A stretch of 64,000 nt of DNA, taken from positions 21,057 to 85,056 of the forward strand of contig CAMKSE010000021.1 of NCBI GenBank assembly GCA_946415365.1, in the 5' to 3' direction. This stretch comes from an uncultured Prevotellaceae bacterium. GTDB lineage: Bacteria; Bacteroidota; Bacteroidia; Bacteroidales; Bacteroidaceae. The stretch's first letter is position 1. Every line of letters starts with the position of its first letter. This document shows positions 36,495 to 44,246 of the stretch, in pieces. A program made the position numbers and the translations under genes. The notes beneath the pieces are model-generated. The model saw nothing but the letters and a program-made list of their open reading frames with translations, was not told where the DNA came from and searched no databases.

Positions 36495-37205
36495 ATGGCA
36501 AGGTTTAAGAGAATTCTTTTGAAGCTGTCGGGCGAGAGCCTGATGGGCAAGCAGGGCTACGGTATCGACCCTGAGCGTCTGGGCGAGTATGCGGCTCAGA
36601 TCAAGGAAATCAGTGAGATGGGTGTCGAGATCGGCATCGTTATCGGTGGTGGAAATATCTTCCGCGGACTGAGCGGAAGCCAGAAAGGTTTCGACCGTGT
36701 GAAAGGCGACCAGATGGGTATGTGTGCTACTGTCATCAACTCGCTGGCACTGAGCAGCGCCTTAGGTGCAGTGGGTGTGAAAAACAAGGTTCTGACGGCT
36801 ATCCGCATGGAGCCCATTGGTGAGTTCTACACGAAGTGGAAGGCCATCGAGGCGCTAGAGCAGGGCTATGTGTGCATATTTTCTGCTGGCACTGGCTCTC
36901 CCTATTTTACCACCGACACAGGCTCCAGCCTGCGTGGTGTGGAGATTGAGGCTGAGGTAATGTTGAAGGGTACCCGTGTTGATGGTATCTATACTGCCGA
37001 TCCGGAGAAGGATCCGACGGCCACTAAGTTTGATGATATTACTTACAAGGAGGTTTTGGCACGTGGTCTGAAGGTGATGGACCTTTCAGCTGTCTGCATG
37101 TGCCAGGACAACAATCTCCCCATCTATGTCTTCAACATGGATGTTGTGGGCAATCTGAAAAAGGTGATGGATGGCGAGCAGATAGGTACGCTCGTACATA
37201 ATTGA
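36495..37205 (+). CDS. pyrH: UMP kinase PyrH
   Basis: A 236-residue bacterial UMP kinase of the amino-acid kinase fold. The N terminus LLKLSGESLMG binds ATP, IGIVIGGGNIFRG is the next glycine loop, and DGIYTADPEKDPTATKFD and MDLSAVCMCQDNNLPIYVFN are family-specific. It phosphorylates UMP to UDP for nucleotide synthesis. ATG 36495 matches the start of homologues. The gene follows birA closely. Its stop is only three bases from the stop of the convergent DUF4834 gene, with no terminator between. Confidence 0.95.
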   Translation: MARFKRILLKLSGESLMGKQGYGIDPERLGEYAAQIKEISEMGVEIGIVIGGGNIFRGLSGSQKGFDRVKGDQMGMCATVINSLALSSALGAVGVKNKVLTAIRMEPIGEFYTKWKAIEALEQGYVCIFSAGTGSPYFTTDTGSSLRGVEIEAEVMLKGTRVDGIYTADPEKDPTATKFDDITYKEVLARGLKVMDLSAVCMCQDNNLPIYVFNMDVVGNLKKVMDGEQIGTLVHN

Positions 37206-37208
37206 AAG

Positions 37209-37658
37209 TTATACCTCTTCGAACTCGACGTATTCACCGTCGGAGTGGTCAAAGATTTTACGCTTGTCCTCCGTATCGCGGTCGTCGATAATCGTTACAC
37301 CACTGCTCGTAGTCGTTCTGCGGGCAGTGTCTTTCTTTTCCTGATTGGGCTCCTGCTGCTTCCCCTTGAAATAGTCATCGCCAAAGGGGTTCTTATCGCG
37401 CATAGCTTGTTCACGACGTTGCTCGTATTGAGCCTGTGTACGGCTCTGGCGCCGTCCGCTCTTGCTGCCTTTAAAGTATTCAGTGTCAAAGGGATTCTTC
37501 TCCTTCTGTTCCTTGATCTTTTGGTTGCGGTAGTAGTTGTCTTCTACCTCTTCCCTGATTTTCTTCACGCCTTTATACATGAAGTTGATGACTACCATAA
37601 CGATGATGGCGATGGCAATGAGGCCGAAGAAGATGGCGGCAAAAATGAATTTAATCAT
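37209..37658 (-). CDS. DUF4834-type small membrane protein
   Basis: A 149-residue protein with one transmembrane segment at about residues 4-27 (FIFAAIFFGLIAIAIIVMV) followed by a cytoplasmic, charged tail rich in Arg, Lys, Asp and Gln (EEVEDNYYRNQKIKEQKE). It contains a repeated KNPFDTEYFKG/KNPFGDDYFKG motif at about 55 and 90. The N-terminal helix plus Lys/Glu-rich tail matches the Bacteroidetes family DUF4834, function unknown. It lies five bases after pssA, so it is probably part of the phospholipid synthesis operon. Confidence 0.65.
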   Translation of the reverse strand: MIKFIFAAIFFGLIAIAIIVMVVINFMYKGVKKIREEVEDNYYRNQKIKEQKEKNPFDTEYFKGSKSGRRQSRTQAQYEQRREQAMRDKNPFGDDYFKGKQQEPNQEKKDTARRTTTSSGVTIIDDRDTEDKRKIFDHSDGEYVEFEEV

Positions 37659-37663
37659 ATCAA

Positions 37664-38350
37664 TTAGGCCTTAAGAATAGATTGTTTAGTTGCGACAGAT
37701 AGAATGACGTACCAGGCGATGATGACGGCAAAGCCGGCAATGCCTAATAAAAATAAAATAGGTACGCACGAAAAGATAAAGATGTATTTGATCTCATTAC
37801 CCTTCCACCCCCAGTGCTTGAACTTCAACGCGAACATGGGAATCTCGGCAATGAGCAGGTAACAGCTGAGGAATGTTCCTGCCAGGATGACCCACTCCAT
37901 ACCGTCAAATGTAAAGTTGTTGTCGTTAATGCCGACGATGAGCGATCCCCAGAAAAGGGCGTTGGCAGGTGTGGGTAGTCCGATGAATCCCAATGCCTGA
38001 CGCGCGTCAAGGTTAAACTTCGCCAAACGGAGGGCAGAGAAGGCTGCCATAATAAATGCGAGGAATGGAATAAAGAGCAGATGGTTATGGAAGGAACAGA
38101 GAAAGCTGAAGATAATCGCCGATGGGGCGAACCCGAAGGTGATATCGTCAGCCAGTGAGTCAAGTTCCTTGCCGATGGGTGATGATACGTTCAGCATACG
38201 CGCCACCATACCGTCGAAGAAGTCGAAGACCGCTCCAATGACGATGAAGAGTAATGCCATCCGATAGTCGCTCAAGAAGGCAAAATAAGTGGAAATGCAT
38301 CCCGAGATCAGGTTGCAGCAAGTAATTGTGTTAGGAATATGCTTCTTCAC
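37664..38350 (-). CDS. pssA: CDP-diacylglycerol--serine O-phosphatidyltransferase
   Basis: A 228-residue integral membrane enzyme. The CDP-alcohol phosphatidyltransferase signature is DFFDGMVARMLNVSSPIGKE with the following LDSLADD, containing the four metal-binding Asp residues. About eight hydrophobic segments follow, as in the PssA group of Bacteroidetes. It makes phosphatidylserine from CDP-diacylglycerol and serine in the inner membrane. Just upstream lies psd, which decarboxylates the product to phosphatidylethanolamine, so the pair is a complete branch for that lipid. Confidence 0.93.
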   Translation of the reverse strand: MKKHIPNTITCCNLISGCISTYFAFLSDYRMALLFIVIGAVFDFFDGMVARMLNVSSPIGKELDSLADDITFGFAPSAIIFSFLCSFHNHLLFIPFLAFIMAAFSALRLAKFNLDARQALGFIGLPTPANALFWGSLIVGINDNNFTFDGMEWVILAGTFLSCYLLIAEIPMFALKFKHWGWKGNEIKYIFIFSCVPILFLLGIAGFAVIIAWYVILSVATKQSILKA

Positions 38351-38368
38351 TTTTACTTCTCTCCTACT

Positions 38369-39058
38369 TTACTTCAACTTTGCAATGACCGTCTGGTCAC
38401 CAGTGGTGGGCTGCTCCATACGACAGCATACCTCTGAGCCCAACGGCAGGAACACGTCTACGCGTGAACCTAGTTTGATGAAGCCCAGGTGCTCATCGAT
38501 ATAGCACTCCTCCTCTTCCTTGGCGTAGGTAACGATTCGGCGGGCTAAGGCTCCGGCAATCTGACGCACCAGGATATCCTCGCCCTCAGGCGTGGTAATC
38601 ATGATGTCGGCATGCTCGTTCTCCTCACTGGCCTTTGGCAACCAAGCCTTGTGATAGTTGCCATCCTGATGGCGCACGAACTTTACCTTTCCGTCTACTG
38701 GGAACCAATTGGCATGAACGTTAAGCGGACTCATGAAAATGGAGATCATGAGTCGCTTGTCATGGAAATATTCGTTTTCTTCAGTCTCCTCAATGACCAC
38801 AATCTTTCCGTCAGCAGGCGCTACAACGAGTTTGGAGGTGTCACCATTGAAGTAACGGATAGGGCAGCGGTAAAAATTCAGTGCCATGAGCCATGCTGCA
38901 CCGAAGATGACTATGAAGATCCAGAATGGAATCTGTGAATCGAGGAAATGAAGAAGCAGGAAAGAGATACCTAAGATGGCAATGGCGCTGAGGGTAAGTT
39001 CGTTGGTGCCCTCGCGGTGAATCCTGATCTTCTTCAGCTTATTGATCCTTTTTCCCAT
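38369..39058 (-). CDS. psd: Phosphatidylserine decarboxylase
   Basis: A 229-residue proenzyme. After two N-terminal hydrophobic segments comes [13 protein letters not shown] and the catalytic region [20 protein letters not shown]. The self-cleavage site is in [15 protein letters not shown], where the Ser of LGS becomes the pyruvoyl group of the alpha subunit. It is the short, membrane-bound type common in Bacteroidetes. It acts after PssA to make phosphatidylethanolamine. ATG 39058 follows a consensus promoter. pssA begins 18 bases after its stop. Confidence 0.95.
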   Translation of the reverse strand: MGKRINKLKKIRIHREGTNELTLSAIAILGISFLLLHFLDSQIPFWIFIVIFGAAWLMALNFYRCPIRYFNGDTSKLVVAPADGKIVVIEETEENEYFHDKRLMISIFMSPLNVHANWFPVDGKVKFVRHQDGNYHKAWLPKASEENEHADIMITTPEGEDILVRQIAGALARRIVTYAKEEEECYIDEHLGFIKLGSRVDVFLPLGSEVCCRMEQPTTGDQTVIAKLK

Positions 39059-39091
39059 TAGTTGTTTGTTAATTGTTTCGTTATTTGCGTG

Positions 39092-39123
39092 CAAAGGTAC
39101 ACATTTTTCACGTAAGTTACAAA
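39092..39123 (-). promoter_or_regulatory. Consensus promoter of psd-pssA operon
   Basis: On the minus strand TTTG (39120-39123) is followed after 20 bases by TACCTTTG (39092-39099), a perfect match. It is divergent from the dnaE promoter, with 16 bases between the two -33 boxes. Confidence 0.75.
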
Positions 39124-39139
39124 CTTTTCACGTTTTTCT

Positions 39140-39171
39140 TTTGGTAATTCCAAGAAATAAGCGTAACTTTG
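39140..39171 (+). promoter_or_regulatory. Consensus promoter of dnaE
   Basis: TTTG (39140-39143), a 20-base spacer and TAACTTTG (39164-39171) match TTTG-N19/20-TAnnTTTG. The leader is about 25 bases. Confidence 0.75.
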
Positions 39172-39202
39172 AGGCTTAAAACTAAAAGAATATCATAAAA
39201 TA

Positions 39203-42200
39203 ATGGAAGATTTCGTACATCTGCACGTACATACATACTACTCAATCCTTGATGGTCAGTCAAGTATCAAAAGGCTTGTGGACAAAGCCATCGGAGACGG
39301 TATGAAGGGCATGGCTATCACGGATCATGGGGACATGTTCGGCATTAAGGAATTTCATGACATCTGCAATGACGTGAACAAAAAACGTAAGAAGGAGGGA
39401 AAGGAACCTTTTAAACCGATCTTTGGCTGTGAGATGTATGTGGCACGACGTGGGGACAAAAGCCTGCGAGAAATGAAAGAGGATCTTGGCGGCTATCACC
39501 TGATTGTGCTGGCCAAGAACCAGAGGGGCTATAATAACTTGATTAAGCTTGTCAGCAACTCGTGGGTTGACGGCTTCTACAATCGTCCCCGTACAGACCA
39601 TATGGAATTGGAGAAATACCACGAGGACCTGATTGTGTGTTCGGCCTGTATTGCAGGAGAGGTGCCGGCGAAGATCTTGAAGGGCGACATAGCGGGGGCG
39701 CGGGAGTCTTTGGAGTGGCACAAGCGTCTCTGGGGTGACGACTATTATCTGGAGTTGCAGCGGCATGAGGTGACCGATCCTGTTATCCGTGCCAATCGTG
39801 AGACCTTCCCTTTACAGCAGCAGGCCAATAAGGTGCTGATTGAACTGGCTCGGGAGTATGGGGTGAAACTGATCTGTACGAACGATGCGCACTTCGTGGA
39901 TCAGGAGAACGCGGAGGCGCACGACCATCTGCTCTGTCTGGCTACGGGTAAGGACTTGGACGATCCGACTCGCATGCTTTATTCGAAGCAGGAGTGGTTC
40001 AAAACGCGGCAGGAGATGAACAACGTTTTCAGCGACGTGCCGGAGGCTTTGGCCAATACGCTGGAGATACTGGACAAGGTGGAGGTTTACAGTCTTGACA
40101 ATGACCCAATCATGCCGTTCTTCCCCATTCCGGAGTCATTCGGCACCGAGGAGCAATGGCGGCAGAAGTTTACTGAGCAGCAACTCTACGATGAGTTCAC
40201 CAGCGATGAGAACGGGGAGAACCAATTGTCTCCTGAGGAAGGTGAAAAGAAAATACGGAAGCTGGGTGGCTACGACAAAATATATCGTATCAAGTTCGAA
40301 GCCGACTATTTGGCGAAGCTGGCGTACGAGGGGGCTGTGAAGAGATATTCTGATGATTCTGAGCACTCTGAAAACTCCGAGTACTCTGAAAAGATCAAGA
40401 AGCTCCCTGCTGAGGTCTTGGACCGCGTGAAGTTCGAGCTTCATATCATGAAGACGATGGGTTTCCCTGGTTACTTCCTCATCGTGCAGGACTTCATTAA
40501 CTCCGCCCGTGACGAACTGGGCGTGATGGTGGGACCGGGACGTGGTTCGGCAGCCGGTAGTGTGGTGGCCTATTGTCTGGGTATTACGAAGATAGATCCT
40601 CTGAAGTACGACCTGCTATTTGAGCGTTTTCTGAATCCTGACCGTATTTCTCTGCCTGATATCGATACCGACTTCGACGACGACGGCCGCGGCAGGGTGC
40701 TGAAATGGGTGGAGGACAAATACGGCCATGAGAACTGTGCCCATATCATCACCTATGCCACGATGGCCACGAAGAACTCGATCAAGGATGTGGCGCGTGT
40801 GGAGAAGTTGCCGCTGGCAGAGGCAAACGCCCTGTGTAAGGCGATACCGGACCGTCTGCCCGATGTCGACGGCAAGACGCCGAAGATGAACCTGATGAAT
40901 GCCATCAAGGCCGTACGTGAGCTGCAGGAGGCGGAGATGAGCACTGATCCGAAGTTGGCTAATACAATCAAGTACGCCAAGATGTTGGAGGGTACGGTGC
41001 GCGGCACGGGTATCCATGCCTGCGGCTTTATCATCTGCCGCGACCCGATCAGCGACCATGTGCCGGTGTCAACCGCCGACGATCCGGATTTCAAGGGTAC
41101 AAAGACTAACTGCACGCAGTACGACGGCCACGTGATCGAGTCGACGGGATTGATTAAGATGGACTTCCTCGGCCTGAAGACGCTCTCGGAGCTTAAGGAG
41201 GCCTGCGAGAACATCAAGCGTACGCGTGGCATCGAGGTGGATCTGGACAGCATTCCCATTGATGACCCCAAGACCTATCAGCTCTACCAAGAGGGAGGGA
41301 CGGTCGGCACGTTCCAGTTTGAGTCGGATGGCATGCGCAAATATCTGCGTGAACTGAAACCCACTGTCTTCGAGGACCTCATCGCCATGAACGCCCTCTA
41401 CCGGCCGGGACCAATGGGCTATATCCCACAGTTCATCCGAAGGAAGCATGGCGACGAGCCGATTACCTACGATATTCCCGTGATGGAGAAATACCTGAAG
41501 GATACCTATGGCATCACCGTGTATCAGGAGCAGGTGATGTTGCTGTCGCGACTGTTGGCAGACTTTACCCGTGGCGAGAGCGACGCTTTGCGTAAGGCTA
41601 TGGGTAAGAAGAAAAAAGACATCGTAGACGCGATGAAGCCTAAGTTTATCGACGGCGGGGTGAAGAACGGTCACGACCCCAAGGTGCTGGAGAAGATCTG
41701 GGGCGACTGGGAAGCCTTCGCCTCATACGCATTCAACAAGTCACATGCTGCCTGTTACTCGTGGGTGGCCTACCAAACGGCCTATCTGAAGGCCAACTAC
41801 CCGGCGGAGTTCATGGCGGCCATCATGAGCCGACGCCGTGACCAGATTACGGAAATCACCAAACTCATGGACGAGTGCAAGCGTATGAAAATCGACACCC
41901 TGGGGCCTGACGTTAACGAGTCGTATGAAAAGTTCGGTGTGAACCATCATGGCCAGATTCGCTTCGGTCTGGGCGCCATCAAGGGTATGGGTGACTCTGC
42001 AGCCCAGGCCATTATCGCCGAGCGGGAGAAGAACGGTCCCTACAAGGATATCTTCGACTTCGCCCAGAGAGTCAGTTTCTCGTCGGTCAACAGAAAGGCT
42101 TTCGAAAGTCTCGCCCTGAGCGGTGGCTTCGACAGCTTTGGTATCCGTCGTGAGGATTACTTCGCCACCAACAACAAGGGGGAGATGTTCCTTGATACGT

Positions 42201-42970
42201 TGGTGCGCTATGGACAGACCTATCAGGCGGAGAAGAATCAGATGCAGAACTCGCTGTTTGGTGGCTTCGACGAGGTGGAGATCGCTACGCCGCCAGTGCC
42301 CAAGGCAGAGGGACGGTGGAGTGATATCGAACGGTTGAATAAGGAACGTGACCTGGTGGGTATCTACCTCTCGGCCCATCCGCTCGATGAGTATAAGATC
42401 ATCCTTGACAACCTGTGTAATACCCGGTGTGTCGAATTGGCAGATGTGTCAAATCTTCGCGACCGTGAGGATATCATCATCGGTGGCATCGTGACAGGTG
42501 TCAGGACTGGCTTTACCAAGAACGGAAAGCCCTTCGGCATCGTGGTGATAGAGGATTTTGATGGTTCTGGAGAAGTGCCTTTGTTCGGTGAGGACTGGGG
42601 TAAATGGAGCGGCATGTTTACTGAGGGTGCCTCTGTTTACCTGATGGCTAAAGTGCAGGCCAGACCTTATAAAGAGAACGTGTTCGACTTGAAGATTCAG
42701 AACGTAGAGTACTTGCAGACGATCAAGGATAAGGCGTTAGACCGTATCACCATCTCTATGGTGACAGACTTGATTGACGAGCAGATCGTAGCAGACCTTA
42801 GCGAACTGATTTCTACTAATCCTGGCAAAACGAAACTGTTTTTCCAATTGCGCGACTCAAAGGGGGAAAGGCATGTGTTGCTTCGCAGTAAGAACGAAGG
42901 TGTTGATGTGCGCCATACGCTGATCGACTATATTGAGCAGCATGAGATGCTTGACTATAAGATTAATTGA
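39203..42970 (+). CDS. dnaE: DNA polymerase III alpha subunit DnaE
   Basis: A 1255-residue replicative polymerase. The PHP domain starts with HLHVHTYYSILDGQSS; the catalytic Asp pair is in PDIDTDFDDDGRGR (near residue 487); YRPGPMGYIPQFI and AMGKKKKDIVDAM are typical of the fingers. Towards the C terminus come a helix-hairpin-helix region and an OB fold (FGIVVIEDFDGSGEVPLFG). It makes new DNA in the replisome. An acidic low-complexity stretch SDDSEHSENSEYSEK sits between PHP and polymerase regions (coding bases 40349-40390), which typical Bacteroides DnaE proteins lack. It is followed by trxA after a sigma-54-like site. Confidence 0.95.
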   Translation: MEDFVHLHVHTYYSILDGQSSIKRLVDKAIGDGMKGMAITDHGDMFGIKEFHDICNDVNKKRKKEGKEPFKPIFGCEMYVARRGDKSLREMKEDLGGYHLIVLAKNQRGYNNLIKLVSNSWVDGFYNRPRTDHMELEKYHEDLIVCSACIAGEVPAKILKGDIAGARESLEWHKRLWGDDYYLELQRHEVTDPVIRANRETFPLQQQANKVLIELAREYGVKLICTNDAHFVDQENAEAHDHLLCLATGKDLDDPTRMLYSKQEWFKTRQEMNNVFSDVPEALANTLEILDKVEVYSLDNDPIMPFFPIPESFGTEEQWRQKFTEQQLYDEFTSDENGENQLSPEEGEKKIRKLGGYDKIYRIKFEADYLAKLAYEGAVKRYSDDSEHSENSEYSEKIKKLPAEVLDRVKFELHIMKTMGFPGYFLIVQDFINSARDELGVMVGPGRGSAAGSVVAYCLGITKIDPLKYDLLFERFLNPDRISLPDIDTDFDDDGRGRVLKWVEDKYGHENCAHIITYATMATKNSIKDVARVEKLPLAEANALCKAIPDRLPDVDGKTPKMNLMNAIKAVRELQEAEMSTDPKLANTIKYAKMLEGTVRGTGIHACGFIICRDPISDHVPVSTADDPDFKGTKTNCTQYDGHVIESTGLIKMDFLGLKTLSELKEACENIKRTRGIEVDLDSIPIDDPKTYQLYQEGGTVGTFQFESDGMRKYLRELKPTVFEDLIAMNALYRPGPMGYIPQFIRRKHGDEPITYDIPVMEKYLKDTYGITVYQEQVMLLSRLLADFTRGESDALRKAMGKKKKDIVDAMKPKFIDGGVKNGHDPKVLEKIWGDWEAFASYAFNKSHAACYSWVAYQTAYLKANYPAEFMAAIMSRRRDQITEITKLMDECKRMKIDTLGPDVNESYEKFGVNHHGQIRFGLGAIKGMGDSAAQAIIAEREKNGPYKDIFDFAQRVSFSSVNRKAFESLALSGGFDSFGIRREDYFATNNKGEMFLDTLVRYGQTYQAEKNQMQNSLFGGFDEVEIATPPVPKAEGRWSDIERLNKERDLVGIYLSAHPLDEYKIILDNLCNTRCVELADVSNLRDREDIIIGGIVTGVRTGFTKNGKPFGIVVIEDFDGSGEVPLFGEDWGKWSGMFTEGASVYLMAKVQARPYKENVFDLKIQNVEYLQTIKDKALDRITISMVTDLIDEQIVADLSELISTNPGKTKLFFQLRDSKGERHVLLRSKNEGVDVRHTLIDYIEQHEMLDYKIN
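40349..40390 (+). repeat. 9-nt repeat coding for Ser-Glu-Asn/His/Tyr in dnaE
   Basis: Codons for SDDSEHSENSEYSE are built from a 9-base unit of the type TCT-GAG-CAC. The unit is shared with repeats in the PorW gene and in the TpiA fusion gene. Confidence 0.65.
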
Positions 42971-42981
42971 GAATTGAAATG

Positions 42982-42998
42982 TTGGCACGACTTTTGCA
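42982..42998 (+). promoter_or_regulatory. Sigma-54-like promoter upstream of trxA
   Basis: TTGGCACG-ACTT-TTGCA matches the sigma-54 consensus TTGGCACG-N4-TTGCW at every position, with GG and GC ten bases apart. The predicted start site is about 12 bases downstream of the GC, giving a trxA leader of about 93 bases. Confidence 0.6.
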
Positions 42999-43101
42999 TA
43001 AATAAATAAGTATTAACCCGAAGGTTGGGATGAAAGAGAGAAGGACGGCGCAGCTTGATCTTTAATCTTCGATTTTCAATCTTCAATAAAAAAGTAAAAC
43101 A

Positions 43102-43416
43102 ATGGAAGTAACAATCACAAGTGAGAATTTTGCAAGTCTGAAGGCCGGTGAACTGCCTTTGGTAGTGGATTTCTGGGCCACATGGTGCGGTCCTTGCCGT
43201 ATGCTGGCTCCTATTATCTCTGAATTGGCAGAGGAGTTCGAAGGCAAGTTGGTCGTAGGCAAGTGCGATGTGGAGGAAAATGAGGATCTGGCCGTTGAGT
43301 TCGGTATCCGTAACATCCCCACCATCCTGTTCATCAAACAGGGTGAAGTAGTGGATAAGATGATCGGTGCACAGTCGAAGGCCAATCTGGAAGCGAAATT
43401 CAAGAGTCTGCTTTAA
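43102..43416 (+). CDS. trxA: Thioredoxin TrxA
   Basis: A 104-residue thioredoxin, full length. The active site WCGPC lies at about residues 30-34 in VVDFWATWCGPCRMLAP, and cis-Pro is in IRNIPTILFI. It is a cytoplasmic dithiol reductant for ribonucleotide reductase and other proteins. It starts 131 bases after dnaE, preceded by a sigma-54-like site and an AT-rich run of short TCTTCAAT-type repeats (about 43062-43087). It is followed after one base by a small hypothetical gene, so both are one transcript. Confidence 0.96.
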   Translation: MEVTITSENFASLKAGELPLVVDFWATWCGPCRMLAPIISELAEEFEGKLVVGKCDVEENEDLAVEFGIRNIPTILFIKQGEVVDKMIGAQSKANLEAKFKSLL

Positions 43417-43417
43417 G

Positions 43418-43741
43418 ATGGCAAGTATCGACGAGGAAATCCGTCTGGACGAGGAAGAGAACAGACGGGAACTGGCATTTATCCGCACACAACTGCCGTC
43501 GGATATCAAGAAGTTCTATAGCGATAAGGACATCCTTTACATGATGGACCTTATCATGGACTATTATTACACCAGCGGCATTCTGGATACGGATGCAGAG
43601 GAGGTGGATATCGACATGGAAAAGGTGGCGGAGTATGTATGTAATCGTGCGAAGGAGGAGGGCTTCTGCTCTTCGTTTAACCCAGAGGAAGTATTCTTCA
43701 TCGTACAGGCTGACCTGGACTTCCAGGAACAGAACGCATAG
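43418..43741 (+). CDS. Conserved small acidic protein, co-transcribed with trxA
   Basis: A 107-residue acidic protein with no signal peptide or transmembrane segment. It is mostly helical with two recognisable blocks: LPSDIKKFYSDKDILYMMD and YVCNRAKEEGFCSSFNPEEV. I recall similar small Bacteroidetes proteins next to trxA, but have no family name or function. It starts one base after the trxA stop (TAAGATG), so translational coupling is likely. It ends 10 bases before a perfect inverted repeat that probably terminates the operon. Confidence 0.6.
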   Translation: MASIDEEIRLDEEENRRELAFIRTQLPSDIKKFYSDKDILYMMDLIMDYYYTSGILDTDAEEVDIDMEKVAEYVCNRAKEEGFCSSFNPEEVFFIVQADLDFQEQNA

Positions 43742-43750
43742 TTTCCTCAA

Positions 43751-43830
43751 CAACGAATTACGCGAATTTCACGAATTGGCTGCGCGTTATCCGCAACAGA
43801 TATAATTCGTGAAATTCGCGTAATTCGTTG
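43751..43830. repeat. Perfect 27-bp inverted repeat between convergent operons
   Basis: Arms at 43751-43777 and 43804-43830 are exact complements (each contains AATTACGCGAATTTCACGAA), with a 26-base loop. The arm itself carries a short repeated AATT(T/A)CGCG-like unit. It sits between the trxA operon and tsaE and can form a long hairpin on either strand, suitable as a bidirectional terminator or an mRNA 3' barrier. A T-run after the hairpin is weak on both strands. Confidence 0.8.
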
Positions 43831-43833
43831 TCT

Positions 43834-44244
43834 TTAAAATATCACAGTTCTGGTGCCGTCTGGATTTTCAGTGATTTGTACTTTGGTAGCGCCTTCGGGC
43901 AGAAGTTCTTCCATCATTTCCGGCCACTCGATAAAGCAAAGGGCATCGCTATAGAAATAGTCCTCATAGCCCATATCGTAGACTTCTTCTAGTTTCTTGA
44001 TGCGATAGAAGTCGAAGTGGTAGATGGTACCTCCGGTTGAAATAAGGTATTCATTGACGATGGCGAAAGTCGGTGAGGTAACGACATCATCGACTCCCAG
44101 TTCCTCACAGATGGCCTTGATGAATGTGGTCTTTCCTGCCCCCATGCTGCCATAGAAGGCGAAGACATGTTCTGTGCCCATGGCGTTGATGAACTGCCTG
44201 GCTGCCTCACGGATGTGTTCTAAATCGTTAATCTTTATTTCCAT
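43834..44244 (-). CDS. tsaE: tRNA t6A biosynthesis ATPase TsaE
   Basis: A 136-residue P-loop protein. Walker A GSMGAGKTTFIKAI lies at about residues 32-45, followed by TSPTFAIVNEY and YHFDFYRIKKLEEVYDMG and the short FIEWPEMM segment, all typical of TsaE. It supplies ATPase activity for the threonylcarbamoyl transfer to A37 of tRNA. It starts three bases after the porX stop and is the last gene of the aroA-porW-porX-tsaE group. Confidence 0.93.
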   Translation of the reverse strand: MEIKINDLEHIREAARQFINAMGTEHVFAFYGSMGAGKTTFIKAICEELGVDDVVTSPTFAIVNEYLISTGGTIYHFDFYRIKKLEEVYDMGYEDYFYSDALCFIEWPEMMEELLPEGATKVQITENPDGTRTVIF

Positions 44245-44246
44245 TT

